Numbered from the stretch's first letter, positions 1 to 10,657 are shown. The stretch is DNA of 64,000 nucleotides from Choristoneura fumiferana (GCF_025370935.1 NC_133476.1:20780801-20844800), one strand, 5' to 3'. Made by a program: numbers and translations. Notes: generated by a model not told the origin, from the sequence alone.

Positions 1-82
1 AAAAGGAAGACCATGAAATATAAAATAATACATTCACAATTTCAGGAAAAAATACAATGTAAAATTTCATGGTCTTCCTTTT
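1..82. repeat. Short palindromic element at the left edge
   Basis: Positions 1-19 and 64-82 are a perfect 19-bp inverted repeat (AAAAGGAAGACCATGAAAT), separated by an AT-rich 44-bp loop. It may be a small MITE; the left flank is outside the window, so a target duplication cannot be tested. Confidence 0.6.
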
Positions 83-658
83 ATTTAAGATGCTATGTTA
101 CTTGGAAAAAAAATAATCCTTCTGATTGACCTTTCGATCGGTGTAGTAAAATTACGGGTTGGTTTTTTTTACCATTTGGCGGCGTTCGATTCCCGGTTCA
201 GACAAGCAATTAAAAATCTTTCAAAATCTTTTTATGCAGTTAAAATTGATTTTAATCAAAAATGAATGTCTCCTTTCAGTAAAATTGTCTATCTACAATA
301 TTTAATGTACTTCCCCTCCATGTGGCATAACCGTGGGACGACCTGTAGAGTAGGTAAGTAGGGTACGTAGGGGTATTAGTCAGCGGATTCTGTTAACAGG
401 GTCATTATTGAGCATATTGAGCTATCTAAAAAAAATTTTACAAAGGGTACTTACACAACATTAAGTAAGTACAATTATTGTGAACAAAAAAAAATAATGA
501 GCACGTGTTTGATGTCTCGGCTCAAACTCATATTTCCCTAAAGAAGCACCCTTCAAAGTTTTATATTTCTCATCGTTGAAGACACGCTGGTTATTATTTA
601 TTTTATTAGTTTTTTTTATCATGGATCAAACCAATAACTAACTAGTAATTTGCTTGAA
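83..658. other. No recognised feature
   Basis: AT-rich non-coding sequence without a long open frame. I see no repeat family that recurs elsewhere in the window. Confidence 0.5.
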
Positions 659-661
659 TAA

Positions 662-802
662 GGGTTTGTTTCACCATCCATTGATTAGTGTTAACTGGCG
701 GTTAGGCGTGATGCCGTCTCTATTTGTTTTGTTCGAATAGACGGAGACGGCATCACATTTAACCGTCGGTTAACGCTAATCAATGGATGGTGAAACAGCC
801 CC
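662..802. mobile_element. MITE, PIF/Harbinger-like, family H, copy 1
   Basis: Element of 141 bp with long terminal inverted repeats. The left end reads GGGTTTGTTTCACCATCCAT and the right end is its imperfect complement ending CAGCCCC. It is flanked by TAA at 659-661 and 803-805. A 3-bp TAA/TTA duplication is typical of PIF/Harbinger. The centre is a second hairpin built on GATGCCGTCTC. Other copies are at 11418, 34386 and 52763. Confidence 0.85.
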
Positions 803-805
803 TAA

Positions 806-1459
806 AACTCTCTACAGAAGTTAGAGGGTTTAGTCACTTTTCAGTAGTTACTTTGGAGGACAATTTCTCCCAATAGATTGAGATTGAGCAATTAAAAAAA
901 AAAAAATTTTAGATTACTCTCTAACAATAAGAAAATAAATCATATCGGAACCGGATAGTTCGATACCTTTCCATGTTAGGTTAGTATTGTTCGGTATTTA
1001 AGATAGATTTGTACCTTTAAAATTAATCTGCCCATTTGAAGCGACTGAAACTCGACTTGCAACTTTTTGTTCACACACATTACAGACAGAGCTTTTTGTT
1101 ATTCAGGTAAATACTGTGTACAATTCATGCAAGAGCAGCTAATAAAAGCGTGACAATAAATAAAATAAATAAATATCACGGGACAATGCACACCAATTGA
1201 CCTAGTCCCAAAGTAAGCTTAGCAAAGCTTGTGTTAGGGCAAATATTCGAGCGTTTTGACCGCGCGGTCCAACGTCATTAGCGACCCACGTTTATATAAC
1301 ACAACGGAAAGACAAGTCACAAGAATTTTTATCACGCTAAATCCAGCATCGGTATTGTCTTCAATTTTCATAAAAAAACAAGCCTGGGCATTACCTCTTT
1401 AAATACCACCTTCGAAGACACCAATGACAAAAAAAAACGCTGCAAAAACGCTGAATATT
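806..1459. other. No recognised feature
   Basis: AT-rich intergenic or intronic sequence. It includes several A/T runs and one fragment (about 1329-1345) matching the end of the repeat at 6955. No supportable coding sequence was found. Confidence 0.45.
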
Positions 1460-1656
1460 CGCCCGTTACGGGTACTAAGCAACGGATAAATATAATTATA
1501 TAGATATAGATACATACTTAAATACATATTAAACACCCAAGACCCGAGAACAAACATTCGTATTTTTCATACAAATATCTGCCCCGGCACGGGAATCGAA
1601 CCCGGTACCTCAAGCTTCGTAGTCAGGTTCTCTAACCACTAGGCCATCTGGTCTGG
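1460..1656 (-). mobile_element. tRNA-derived SINE, family S1, intact copy
   Basis: The minus strand begins GACCAGATGGCCTAGTGG (A-box-like), runs through a tRNA-like body to GGGTTCGATTCCC (B box) and GCCGGGGC, then a body containing CTCGGGTCTTGGGTG and an AT-rich tail. Another copy, disrupted by an insertion, lies at 13287-13735, and a decayed head lies near 28447. This copy serves as the empty-site reference for that insertion. Confidence 0.8.
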
Positions 1657-2773
1657 TAGTCGACAATAAAAACATATTCCTTGCAAATACTTTTAGCAGC
1701 AAATGTGTATTGATATAAATCGATTGGCTTTAGATGCAGCCAATCTTCTGCATTTTTATTCCACATGTCGATTCTTTTGAGAAAGCGGTTTGTAAAAAAT
1801 ACATTTAAAGAAGGAATATTATTCCTATTTAGAAACTGGTTTCTAATCTGAGTCTCGAAGGCGGCCGAAGGGCTAGGTACGTATTCTAGTAGGTACCTAC
1901 TTACATTATGGCTGTAAATTACAGCCCACTATTATCATCTTTCAGTCCGTAAAATGTAACTGAAATTGAAATAATTATCTAACACCTGCATAAATACGAT
2001 ATACTATGCTGAAACTATTTGGATACATAACGTTTCCCAAGGTCTTAATAGCGATGGAAAATTAGAAGCACTTATGACACTTGCATTCACATGAAAGGGA
2101 TACATGTAGTTTTGTCAATGTTTTTTACATGTTACGGTTTAAGTGCGGAAAATAATTGAGAATATATTAACAACCATAATATGTAATAACAACCTTATCA
2201 CACTTGTTTATTTATTTACGATACCAATGTACTAATTTTATTATTTGTTTTTGTTACCAGAATAGATCTGATACGACGCATGCGAAAACTTTTTCTTTAA
2301 TAATATTTTTTTATAGTATATTTTTTTATATTCTGTATTGTTTTTTTGCCAACGCACCGTAACTCAGATTATGTTATGGTTATGGATGTTGCTTTCGATC
2401 AGGTACCCGCCTGCTCGTTTTCCCCATCATATAAAGAATACTTATTTTCCGTTTGTATGATAACGTATAGATAATACGGCACGATCGTTGATCGACCAAG
2501 CTCTGTAAAATTTTGATAAAAAAAACATAGTTATCATTGGTTATTTTTTGTAGTGATGAGGAAACAAAAACATGGATATCATTGCTATTGTTAAGGATAA
2601 TAAAATAAGTAGCGCTAATTAATATCAGTGTGGTTTTCCACATCCTAGCCACTTTAACAGCAAATAGAAATTTTGTAACCCATACAAAAATTCAATTTTA
2701 AGAAAGGCATCTTGGCATAAAATAATACTTTTGTGCTGTGCCGTGATACGTATTTTTTTTAGTTTAATTCTAT
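1657..2773. other. Mostly unassigned AT-rich sequence
   Basis: No coding sequence recognised. At 2398-2427 there is a short minus-strand fragment (CGCCTGCTCGTTTTCC) of repeat family F, seen more completely at 20911 and 35500. The rest shows nothing that recurs. Confidence 0.45.
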
Positions 2774-2903
2774 GTACAGTCACCAGCACCAATATCTGAC
2801 ACAACAAGCGTGCATAAATACGACTCTATTTCTAGGGCCGGAAGGACGTGTCAGATATTTTTGCACGCTCCGCTGTGGCAGATATTAATGCTGGTGACTG
2901 TAC
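2774..2903. mobile_element. Palindromic MITE, GTACAGTC family, copy 1
   Basis: The element opens with GTACAGTCACCAGCA and closes with its complement TGCTGGTGACTGTAC. The centre reads ATTTCTAGGGCCGGAAGG, shared in inverted form with the copy at 22304. Related copies lie at 8933, 25091 and 41853. Confidence 0.8.
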
Positions 2904-3595
2904 CTATAGTATTTTGTGTAATAATGTCACGAATAAATGTTTTTTCTTTCTTTCTTTCTATGATATTTGGTAATGTATTTCATGGTCTTTTTATCATATC
3001 ATATCATGTCCTACTACTGGCGCAGGCCTTTTCTCAGAATTAGCTTCTCTTAGACTCCTCTCGGGTTTGAGCTAGTTTACACGCGGGCGCAGTATAAAAA
3101 AGAAGCAGCAAAAAAAGGATTACACACGAGTGCTACTTATTTAGTTGAAAACCAAGTCCCATTCCCGGTTATTACCTTTTACCGGTTATTAGGTAGCTTT
3201 AGTCCGAGATTCCACCGAATTCGTTTATCTAAGCAAAAAAAAAACGGGAACTATGCAATTTTCCGGGAAAAACTATCTTCTGTCCTATGTCCGAATGTCT
3301 CCATCTGAATCGATATACCGGTTTAAGCGTAAAAAGGTAAAAGACAGACAGAGAGTTACTTTCACACTCAGCGCCGGCCCTAGGACAGAGCAAGAGGAGC
3401 GAGCGCTCTAGACGCAAGATAGCAAGGGACGCCATTTTCCAGTTTCCAGTGGGAAATAAAATTACGATGACGCATTTTAAGAAGCGCTGTAGACAAACTC
3501 GCTCTACCTTTGATCAAGGGCTAGAGCCGGCGCTATTAGCAATTATAACATAAGTAAGAATTCAATAGAACATTGTTGTAGAGGCACGAAAGTAA
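2904..3595. other. LINE-tail-like TTTC repeat and unassigned sequence
   Basis: At 2931-2960 an AATAAATG is followed by a run of TTTC, as in LINE 3' tails. At about 3225-3340 there is a decayed minus-strand piece of the AAAGCTAGT repeat (CGGGAACTATGCAATTTTCC, compare 30404). No gene is seen. Confidence 0.4.
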
Positions 3596-3660
3596 GCAAT
3601 AGATGAACAAGTTAGTTTGAAGGCCTTCGATAATACGAGTTCATCTATTGCACTTTTTTG
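3584..3660. repeat. Small inverted-repeat element
   Basis: GCAATAGATGAAC near 3596-3608 pairs with GTTCATCTATTGC near 3639-3651 around a roughly 30-bp loop. A short MITE remnant is the likely explanation. Confidence 0.5.
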
Positions 3661-4005
3661 CCGAGACTAAACATTGTGCTTTTCACGATCACTGCGAGGA
3701 AATAAAAATAGTGTCACCCCTCCCGCCAGCACGCCAGCACGCCAGCTCAGCACGCCAGGAATGAAATTCAGAAATTATATTCTAAAAGGTCGTATCGTAT
3801 TATGAAATACATATATTGATGCGACCTGCTTTCGTAATTTGTTACATTGTTGTCGTGTTTTGCGAGCCATAAATGAGCCGGCTGTTTAACGTACATATAT
3901 AGGCAGTTTTGGGTACTTACTGGATTTAGGTTATATCTATGGCCACATTTTCGAGCAGTGTCGTGAAAAATAAATTGTCACGTTTACGTTACAAGAATTA
4001 CCCAC

Positions 4006-4120
4006 CTTCCTTGATAGCGAGGCGTTATGTAGTTCATCCAGGGTGGGCCGTGGCGCCGCGTGCAGGGACAACACATTCCTGTAGTTATCCAGCCTGGGCA
4101 ACGCCTCCCGGGTAAAGTGT
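4006..4120 (-). CDS. Internal exon of an SLC12-family cation-chloride cotransporter (NKCC/Ncc69-like), N-terminal regulatory segment
   Basis: Seen: the minus strand has acceptor TTGTTGTTCCAG and donor AAG/GTGGGT bounding 115 bp. Read with one nucleotide carried over from the preceding exon, it gives 38 open codons. The peptide holds HFTREALPRLDNYRN followed by RPTLDELHNASLSRK. Known: Na-K-2Cl and Na-Cl cotransporters carry, just before the first membrane helix, a cytosolic block with a phospho-threonine region, then P-[RK]-[IL]-[DE]-x-Y-R and RP-[ST]-L-x-E-[LI]-H; WNK-SPAK/OSR1 kinases act on this region. Inference: this exon is that block, and the Thr at residue 3 lies where the regulatory threonines are expected. 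The exon ends in phase 0. The transmembrane exons were not found in 1-4005, so they lie beyond the left edge. Which SLC12 paralogue it is cannot be fixed from 38 residues. Confidence 0.82.
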
Positions 4121-4276
4121 CTGGAACAACAAGAGTTATTAATAGTCTAGGAGTCATTACATACGGATTGCATTCCAACCGCAACGTAACTGTCGACTGC
4201 CCAATGCCCATACAATTTTCATGGCAGTCGTCAAAACTGCACGCAAACTACACGCTACATCGACTTTATATGGATT

Positions 4277-4530
4277 ACTAGCGGCCCGGCTTCGCTACGT
4301 ACCTATACAAAAAATGTGATAAATGAAGAACCGCTCTACCGATTTTGTGCAAACTTCACATAAACCATCTACTAAATAGTCCGAACAAAGCCTAAAAATT
4401 TGGTTTGGATAGGTGAGCCCGTTCTTGAGTTATAAAATTACAACGAAAAGTGGCATTGATTGTTATATATATGGATTCTTGAGTTATAAAATTACAACGA
4501 AAAGTGGCATTGATTTTTATATATATGGAT
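4277..4530 (+). repeat. Interspersed repeat with an internal 54-bp tandem duplication
   Basis: It begins GCGGCCCGGCTTCGCTACG, a phrase common in decayed lepidopteran repeats. Positions 4423-4476 and 4477-4530 are two near-identical 54-bp units containing AAGTGGCATTGATT. It lies inside the GC-AG intron of the cotransporter gene. Confidence 0.6.
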
Positions 4531-5085
4531 TATAAAGTCGATGACACGCTAGCTGCGATTGAAATGTATGCGCGCACGGCTGTTGCAGTCAGAATACAGT
4601 TCGTGTATAACGGTGCGTGTAATGTAAACCTATACCGATGGATAATAGTTATATAATACATATAACTAAATTATGATGTTAGTTTCATTTTTCTTTACCC
4701 CTGAGAAGTGACGCAAAATAATCACCCTTTTACAAAAAATAATAATAGGGTACATGGTTCTTAGGGTTCTTTCTTTCTTTCTACATAATATGACATGATT
4801 AATCAAAAATTCCAAGCCACAACTCTAATAAAAAAACCATTCAACCCCGAAAACCATACTACTTTTTTTTTTCAATTGTAGTAGCTTTGAAATAAATTAA
4901 TATTTAATCGATTGAGTTGGCTAATAAATAAATAACAATAACAACACAAGTCAGTCAGTATAACCATACAAAATCTATAAAGGAATTGCGTTTAGACAGG
5001 TAATAAAGTAATGTCAATTGTTTGGTAGGTTCAAATAGCCAATTACCAGTAAACTATTATAATCATAGGTCACTAATTTAATGAA

Positions 5086-5400
5086 CCAGGTGTTACTTTG
5101 CGGAGCTCCATATCAATGACCTAAAAAACATTCTTTGCTCACCCGCGACCTTATGATAGCTAAGTTTATACAAAATATGCGTGTTCATGCAGTTCCTCCA
5201 CCTCCACCCTGTAAGAACACACACAAATCACCCAAATCCATCTATCACCACCACCACACTAAACTGACGCGTTTCGAACTCATCTTCAGAGCAACACATC
5301 CGTACACAATGCCACCAGATGTTAGTCATGTACATGGCAGTAGCATGGTGTACGGTTGTGTTAAAAAAAGCAAAGAAATTCTTTTAGTTCATTCATAGGT
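5086..5400 (+). repeat. Repeat fragment, possible LINE 3' part
   Basis: The segment holding TTTGCGGAGCTCCATATC and GCTCACCCGCGACC recurs in reverse orientation at 44698-44755. The later part contains CGCGTTTCGAACTCATC, a phrase I associate with lepidopteran LINE 3' regions. The open frame through it is incidental. Confidence 0.45.
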
Positions 5401-5608
5401 CACTGTTCTAGCGTGAAAAAAGATAATAGCTCCAAACTTAAACTAGTTCGCTAATGTCTTTTGTAACCCGAAACAAAAGAGCGGTTTTCTTTTTCTTTCT
5501 CATTTGAATCATCAGGAAAACTAAGAAATCCAACGAGTTCCGAGCGACATTAACATTCTAGTTGTACTGCACATATTTATTCGAGTTGGTCAATAATAAT
5601 TAACTTGC

Positions 5609-5715
5609 CTGAAGCTCTTGCCATACTTGGTGTCAGAAGCCGTGAGAGGATCGTCACTCTCCATTCCAGAACCTTCCGAGTCCTCCGTGGCCTCGTCCTC
5701 CGACTTGCCTTGCAT
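5609..5715 (-). CDS. Upstream exon of the same SLC12 cotransporter, acidic N-terminal tail
   Basis: Seen: the minus strand has a T-rich acceptor (eight T then AG at 5717-5716), then 107 bp reading 35 codons plus AG. The peptide starts MQGKSEDEATEDSEG, is rich in Asp, Glu and Ser, and ends DTKYGKSF, with the split codon AG+A giving Arg. The donor is AG/GCAAGT, a GC donor with otherwise ideal consensus. The only nearby GT alternative (GTTAAT, 4 nt further on) would put a stop after 11 codons in the next exon, so the GC site is strongly preferred. The ATG directly follows the acceptor AG, so it may be an internal Met rather than the start. Acidic low-complexity N-termini are usual in NKCC proteins. 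The 5' exons were not identified. Confidence 0.78.
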
Positions 5716-6065
5716 CTAAAAAAAATCGAATTTAAAAACAATCAGTTAACAGACATAGTCCGTCCAATGCTGCATGTAGTAGGATTGCCAACTACAATTT
5801 CACACTTTTTGGACTTCTTAGTATCTAATTGAGCTGAAATCAGATTTTCAGAAAAGATTTCAGATTGTATGTTGGTTAAATTTCATGTAATTTAAGCAGA
5901 CATATTATGTCATGCTACCCTGCTGTTAGAGCCATAACAAAGAAAAGTTACCTACGCATAGTAGGTACGCTGGAGTGGAGCATAGCGACTTATAAATCAT
6001 AACAACATTATAGTTGTAAATTTTTAAAACACCCTAGTTAGCGCAATTAATGATTCCACATTAAT

Positions 6066-6309
6066 TGCACATTAGACATTCAAAGTCAAAGTCAAAGTCA
6101 AAATATCTTTATTCAATTTAGGCTACAACAAGCACTTATGGATGTCAAAAAAAAACTACCACCGGTTCGGAATAACCTCTGCTGAGAAGAATCCGGCAAG
6201 AAACTCAACGAGGTATATATTTCTTTAAACAGATTTACGATATTATTAAATGATTGTATACATCACAAGTATTTAACACAACTTTATTTTTAACACAGAG
6301 CATGGGATC
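6066..6309 (-). mobile_element. LINE 3'-end fragment, reversed, running into the assembly gap
   Basis: It contains GTCAAAGTCAAAATATCTT, then TATTCAATTTAGGCTACA and CAAGAAACTCAACGAGG. The reversed AATAAA-like start indicates minus orientation. The same family is at 15345-15510 and 59357-59431. It stops at the N gap. Confidence 0.7.
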
Positions 6310-6409
6310 NNNNNNNNNNNNNNNNNNNNNNNNNNNNNNNNNNNNNNNNNNNNNNNNNNNNNNNNNNNNNNNNNNNNNNNNNNNNNNNNNNNNNNNNNNN
6401 NNNNNNNNN
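6310..6409. other. Assembly gap (100 N)
   Basis: Exactly 100 N, the usual placeholder for a scaffold join of unknown size. Order and distance across it are not proven by sequence. Confidence 0.99.
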
Positions 6410-6599
6410 TAGTCAAAATACCACAACAGGACTTATTTTTGTCTTTTTTATTATTATTATTTTCGAAGGATTGTTTTTTCTCAGCTCTAAGCTGGTATTA
6501 ACTACATTTACGGGTTATCCACCAAGTAAATGTAGCAAGAGTTGTAGATAAATATTTTTTAAGAAAGATTGCTGAGGGCTATATTCAGGTCTAGTTGCA

Positions 6600-6861
6600 T
6601 CAACTTCTCACTATTCTGCATGTATTAAGTATTGCGGCTTTTTGTAAAATTGTGTAAACGTGTGATTTTATGCCTAATAATTGTATGCTATGGTGTAGGT
6701 GGTTTGGGATGACGCCTGTTGTAGATAGGACTATTGGAACTACGTACACTTTCTCCTGTCTCCATAGTCTAGCAACTTCGTCTTTTAGGTCTGCATATTT
6801 TGTTATTTTTTCCGTGATTATTATTATTATTATTTTTCCTACCTTTTTGGACATTGTGTAG
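6600..6861 (-). pseudogene. Non-LTR retrotransposon reverse transcriptase, C-terminal remnant
   Basis: The minus-strand frame reads EKITKYADLKDEVARLWRQE, then VVPIVLSTTGVIPNHL, ending LQKAAILNTCRIVRS. Known: many LINE polymerases of insects end with a K-Y-x-x-L-x-x-E-[IV]-x-x-x-W block followed by a [VI]P-[IV]-[IV]-[SL]-[SA]-TG motif and A-V-I-L-N-T-C-R-I-V-R. The remnant is about 85 residues, lacks the catalytic palm and carries an Ile run from a slipped AAT repeat, so it is dead. It runs opposite to the LINE at 36.9 kb and is a different lineage. Confidence 0.75.
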
Positions 6862-6954
6862 TTCTAAATTTACGTTTTATTTGGTGTGTTTCTGTTATGT
6901 TCTATGTATTTTTTTTAATGTGGCAATAAATGTCTTTTTATTATTTATTTTTTA

Positions 6955-7149
6955 TCACGCTAAACACACGAGTAATATTTACGTCGGCTTTTCGACCACA
7001 TTACAGTGGCGCGAGTGGCCGTGGTCACGAGTAGACTAACGACGACGACGGCGGCGTACGGCGGTGTGGTAATGAGGCTGCTCGTGACAACGGCCACTGT
7101 AATGTGGTCGAAACGTCGAGGTAAATATTACTCGTGTGTTTAGCGTGGT
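6955..7149. mobile_element. Foldback element with roughly 57-bp arms
   Basis: The left arm starts ATCACGCTAAACACACGAGT and the right arm ends with its complement at TGTGTTTAGCGTGGT. Both contain the TTCGACCACATTACAGTGG block. The GC-rich centre has a CGACGACGACGGCGG stretch. A one-armed copy is at 30104-30168. Confidence 0.75.
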
Positions 7150-7250
7150 AGAGATCCCTTAAAGGGATAAGTTCGCCTTTGTACATATATTTCATTGTTT
7201 GCCATCTGTGTTTGTTTACTTATTTTGTACAATAAAGAATTTACATACAT
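7150..7250 (+). mobile_element. LINE 3' tail
   Basis: It reads AGAGATCCCTTAAAGGGATA, then CGCCTTTGTACATATATTTC and ends AATAAAGAATTTACATACAT with a CATA run. Related tails are at 27757-27840 and 50410-50525. The pattern of a polyadenylation signal followed by a simple repeat fits a LINE 3' end. Confidence 0.65.
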
Positions 7251-7397
7251 ACATACATGTATGGTACCTGTTGTGGTAATTTACTATGTTATTGTTTATT
7301 ATTTCATTGTATTTATGCTAATTTTTACTTCTTAATTATTTTTAATTCATTTTTCTTTCGGTTTTACTTTCAGTAACAAATTTTAGGTTTACTTATG

Positions 7398-7597
7398 TTT
7401 CGGCGAAAAACGTTTGGCAACCTGATTCTTTTTGCAACTTGTCATTTCCCAACTATTTAATATTTCTGAAACTGTAAATATTTCAGGATTTTTATAAAAC
7501 TAACCTAACCTAACCTAAAAGATTCTACACGATGGCCCTGAAATAAATCCTGAAATATTTACAGTTTTAAAGTTGCCAAACGTTACGTTGCGAAAAG
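7398..7597. mobile_element. MITE with GTTTGGCAAC inverted ends
   Basis: The left end has CGAAAAACGTTTGGCAAC and the right end has GTTGCCAAACGTTACG. Inner arms AAACTGTAAATATTTCAGGA and their complement also pair. The loop contains three CCTAA units at 7503-7517. Confidence 0.7.
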
Positions 7598-8228
7598 GTA
7601 TACCCGCAAATTTAATTTTAGTTGAGTAGCAAGTTGATTTCTGGAGCATAGCACTATCTGTTCTGATTTTTCGACGTACCTATTTAAATTCTAAAATTCT
7701 ACAAAAAAAAACCACCAAAAGTTTAGAGAAAAAAAAAATACGTTAATTGGCTGTCTTCTGAAAATCCATTGATATTTTTTTTAACAACAAAATATTTCCT
7801 GTTATCTGTTTGTAAGAGAATATTACAAATATTCACCGCTGCAGTTTTCAATAGTGTTGTAGCGAGTAGCGCTGAAAACTAAATTTGTTTTAGCGTAGGT
7901 ACGTTAAATACTAATTAGTTTAGTTCCCGGGTCGACCGCTGCTAATAATGAATGTTAGCTCAAACTTTTGGCAAAGGCCTAAGCTAAGGTACGCCTTGGT
8001 TAAAGCGAGCGGGGAATGAGATGATGAAAAAGTAAAAAAATGTGTAATTTTCAGTGTCAGTATAAAATTCTGTGTAGCAATAACAGACAGATCTCAAAAA
8101 CGATTACATAAGAAAATTAAACAGTGCTTTGTGATACATTTGTTTTAAATTTTGGGATTACATACGTCATACATATTTTTAAAGTACATATTACATAATC
8201 GTTTTTATATTTTAGGGTTAGAATTTGT
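7598..8228. other. No recognised feature
   Basis: AT-rich sequence; a short stretch near 7965-8025 (GGCCTAAGCTAAGGTACGC) looks like repeat debris. No coding potential is supported. Confidence 0.4.
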
Positions 8229-8274
8229 GTGTGAGCATTTTTATCAAAAACTACTTAAGTACTTAAGTAATCCG

Positions 8275-8510
8275 TGTGGTGTCGGGTTAGAATAACACCT
8301 CTCCATTCTTATGATGTCGTAAGAGGCGACTGAGGATATAGGTTAAGGTACACCGTAGGCGACAGGCTAGCAACCTGTCACTATTGTACCGTTTTTGTCA
8401 AACTTAAAACCTAAAATTGGTAAAAGTGGCTCCGAAGCGGTAACGTTTCGTGTGCTCTGCCTACCCCATTTGGGAATACAGGCGTGATTTTTATGTATGT
8501 ATGTACTTAA
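8275..8510 (+). mobile_element. LINE/SINE 3' region, family L2, copy 1
   Basis: It contains ATGTCGTAAGAGGCGACT, GCGACAGGCTAGCAACCTGT, GCTCCGAAGCGGTAACGTTT and CCCCATTTGGGAATACAGG, ending in a TATG run. Further copies are at 57171-57342 and 46356-46436. All end with GGCGTGAT and a TG-rich microsatellite, typical of a retrotransposon tail. Confidence 0.75.
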
Positions 8511-8932
8511 GTAATAAAGTGTTTCGTCATTCATTCTTATTCGTAATGATTTAAATATAATAAGAACAGTTAGTACATTTCACAAACCTAGCGAACCGCT
8601 CCTCGCGCTATACCGCCCATAGCTTTACCGTAGGTGGTCGTACGTTAGCAACTGGCTTGCTAATTTAGAATGCAAGCAAGAACTATTTGTGCAGTTAAAC
8701 GGATAGTTTCAGACCGGTCTTAGTTAACAGACGTTGGTTAACCCCCGCATGCTTATAACTAAAGTTCGTTTAGCGTGGACGCCGCTTTAGTACGGCCACA
8801 GCTCATAATGCAAATTGTAGCTAAGTATAATATAATGGTGCTAACAAATGAAGAGTTAAGTTGTTATTGATGGATAGTATAGAATGCTATACAAGGCGTC
8901 TCAAAATTTAATCTTAAAAATTTCAGCTGGTG

Positions 8933-9071
8933 GTACAGTCAGCATCAAAAGTAGCTGTACACTTTCGTACTTTGTCGTTTTACAGCCACGTACTAAACGC
9001 CATGCAAGATTGTCAATGTGTCAATGCGACAGAGTAAAAAAGTGATCAGCTACTTTTAATGCTGACTGTAC
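8933..9071. mobile_element. Palindromic MITE, GTACAGTC family, copy 2
   Basis: It opens GTACAGTCAGCATCAAAAGT and closes with TTTTAATGCTGACTGTAC, with AGCTGTACACTTT against AAAAAAGTGATCAGCT inside. The structure is the same as at 2774 and 25091. Confidence 0.8.
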
Positions 9072-9187
9072 CTCGCCCTACCCCAGTTAGGCTTAACACC
9101 CAGGGGTATTTATTAAAGAATATTTTTAGGACACAGAGAGGAATTTACAGTTCCGCCCTCGACGCGGTTGAGTTTGAACATTGAAAG

Positions 9188-9310
9188 CATTTTATCATCA
9201 TTATCCCGGCCTGTATACATCCCACTTTGAGAGAGAATCCCCAGATTGAGAGGACTTAGTCCGTAGTTTCCTTCACACAAACCATGGAATTGCTTCGCAG
9301 GTCAAACTAG
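9188..9310 (-). mobile_element. SINE S2 tail fragment, reversed
   Basis: The minus-strand tail of the SINE seen intact at 51008: CATCATTATCCCGGCCTGTA, then a decayed centre and TGGAATTGCTTCGCAGGT. The tRNA head is absent. Confidence 0.6.
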
Positions 9311-10640
9311 GTTACCGGCATAATAAGTATACCTACTTCAACACAATGACATTAATGCTCGGACCGGACTATGTAAATTAGCCAGCATGTCCGGCACGTC
9401 CCCTGTTCTACAATATTTCTACGATGGTCCTTCAGGGAACAATGGAGTCGTAAACGGGTTTCATAATAAATTTGATTGTCCGAACCACTACCAGTCTCTA
9501 CTCTACCAGTGATGTGCCGTTACAATTGTGGATTCGTGATTACGGATAGCAATGCGTATTTTGGCATACTAGCTGTTACCCGCGGTTTCGTCTGCGAAGA
9601 ATTCATTCATCTATAGGTAATTAGTTGGGTAAAGTGTATTATTTTTATTTGTCTCTCTTATTAAGTGCAGTTCACAAGTTTGTTAACATTTTATTTTTAT
9701 TAAAGATAAATAAAAAAATAATGGGTAATCATTATTCTATCTCCGTGCCAAATTGCATCACGATGTTAAAATAATTTAGGCGTAAAAGTATAACCACAAA
9801 CAAACATAACACAAAAATTTCACATAGCTGTGTTAAGTTATAGACTATCTACATTCCAAATTTCATTGAAAATGTCCAGCTGGTGCGGCGTGAAGAAATA
9901 ACAAACTTATTCACTCAAATGTAAACTCAAATTTTCACTTTTATAATAGTACTGGGAATTGATACAAAAAAACAATTGAAAACAAAAGCTTAATAGAGAC
10001 ACAGTTGGTGGAATTATGTACTTACAAAAAAATATAAATCTGCAAATAGAAACTGATACGGATTTTTCTTATTCGGATATCCGGTACAACACTAGTCTCT
10101 ACAAAGCTCTATGTACGAGTACATTCAATGTTACTCGATGATGGTCTTAGATAAAATAGACTCTATGTTTGGTGGATTTTGAGGCTAAAATTGTCTAAAA
10201 GTCGTAAGTTCTGCTTGAGTTAATTAATCAGTTACACTCCTTTGCTTTGTATTAGAATTAGTTCCAGATTTGCTTTTTCTTTCTGTTGACTTACAGACAT
10301 ACAACATAGAATTGAATAGCTTTTTCAAAACTCCGCCAGTAGAAAAATGTTTGGGAACAGTAATTGTAGCGCTATATATTAATCTTCTAAGTTGCTACAC
10401 TCTTCACAGAGAGGTCGTGGCCGTCGGATGAGAATCACTAGTGAACCTTAATGAAGACTTTCTTGGGGAAACAATGTGGTGATTTAATCTTGTCTTCCAC
10501 ACCGCAGTGGAGTCCGTAGTTCGAAGATGACAATAGAGAGTACTGCTGCTCATTCTCATATCAGGTACCATAATCGCCTTTTGCAATTTTTAGACTTCAA
10601 ATAAGTTCTTGACAAAAAAATATTTTTTAATACAAGCTTT
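9311..10640. other. Largely unassigned, with one AAAGCTAGT-type fragment
   Basis: At about 9565-9630 TAGCTGTTACCCGCGG and TCGTCTGCGAAGAATTC mark a reversed, decayed repeat end. At 10404-10586 a 60-residue minus frame exists without a motif I recognise. No host gene is supported. Confidence 0.4.
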
Positions 10641-10657
10641 TTGGCTGACTACTTTTT

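Larger units (their letters stand above)
4121..5608 (-). other. GC-AG intron between the two cotransporter exons, filled with repeats
   Basis: The intron starts GCAAGT (5608-5603) and ends in a pyrimidine-rich tract before CAG at 4121. It is 1,488 bp long. It contains the short repeat at 4277-4530 with a tandem 54-bp unit, and a LINE or SINE-like fragment at about 5096-5395 whose left part is found again in inverse orientation at 44698-44755. The phase (2 nt + 1 nt) is satisfied only with the GC donor. Confidence 0.75.

Noticed and set aside
6235..6426. Frame spanning the N gap
   Set aside because: Artefact of translating N residues as X.
7499..7518. Three CCTAA units resembling the insect telomere repeat TTAGG
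   Set aside because: Only three units, inside the loop of a MITE; far too short to call an interstitial telomeric tract.
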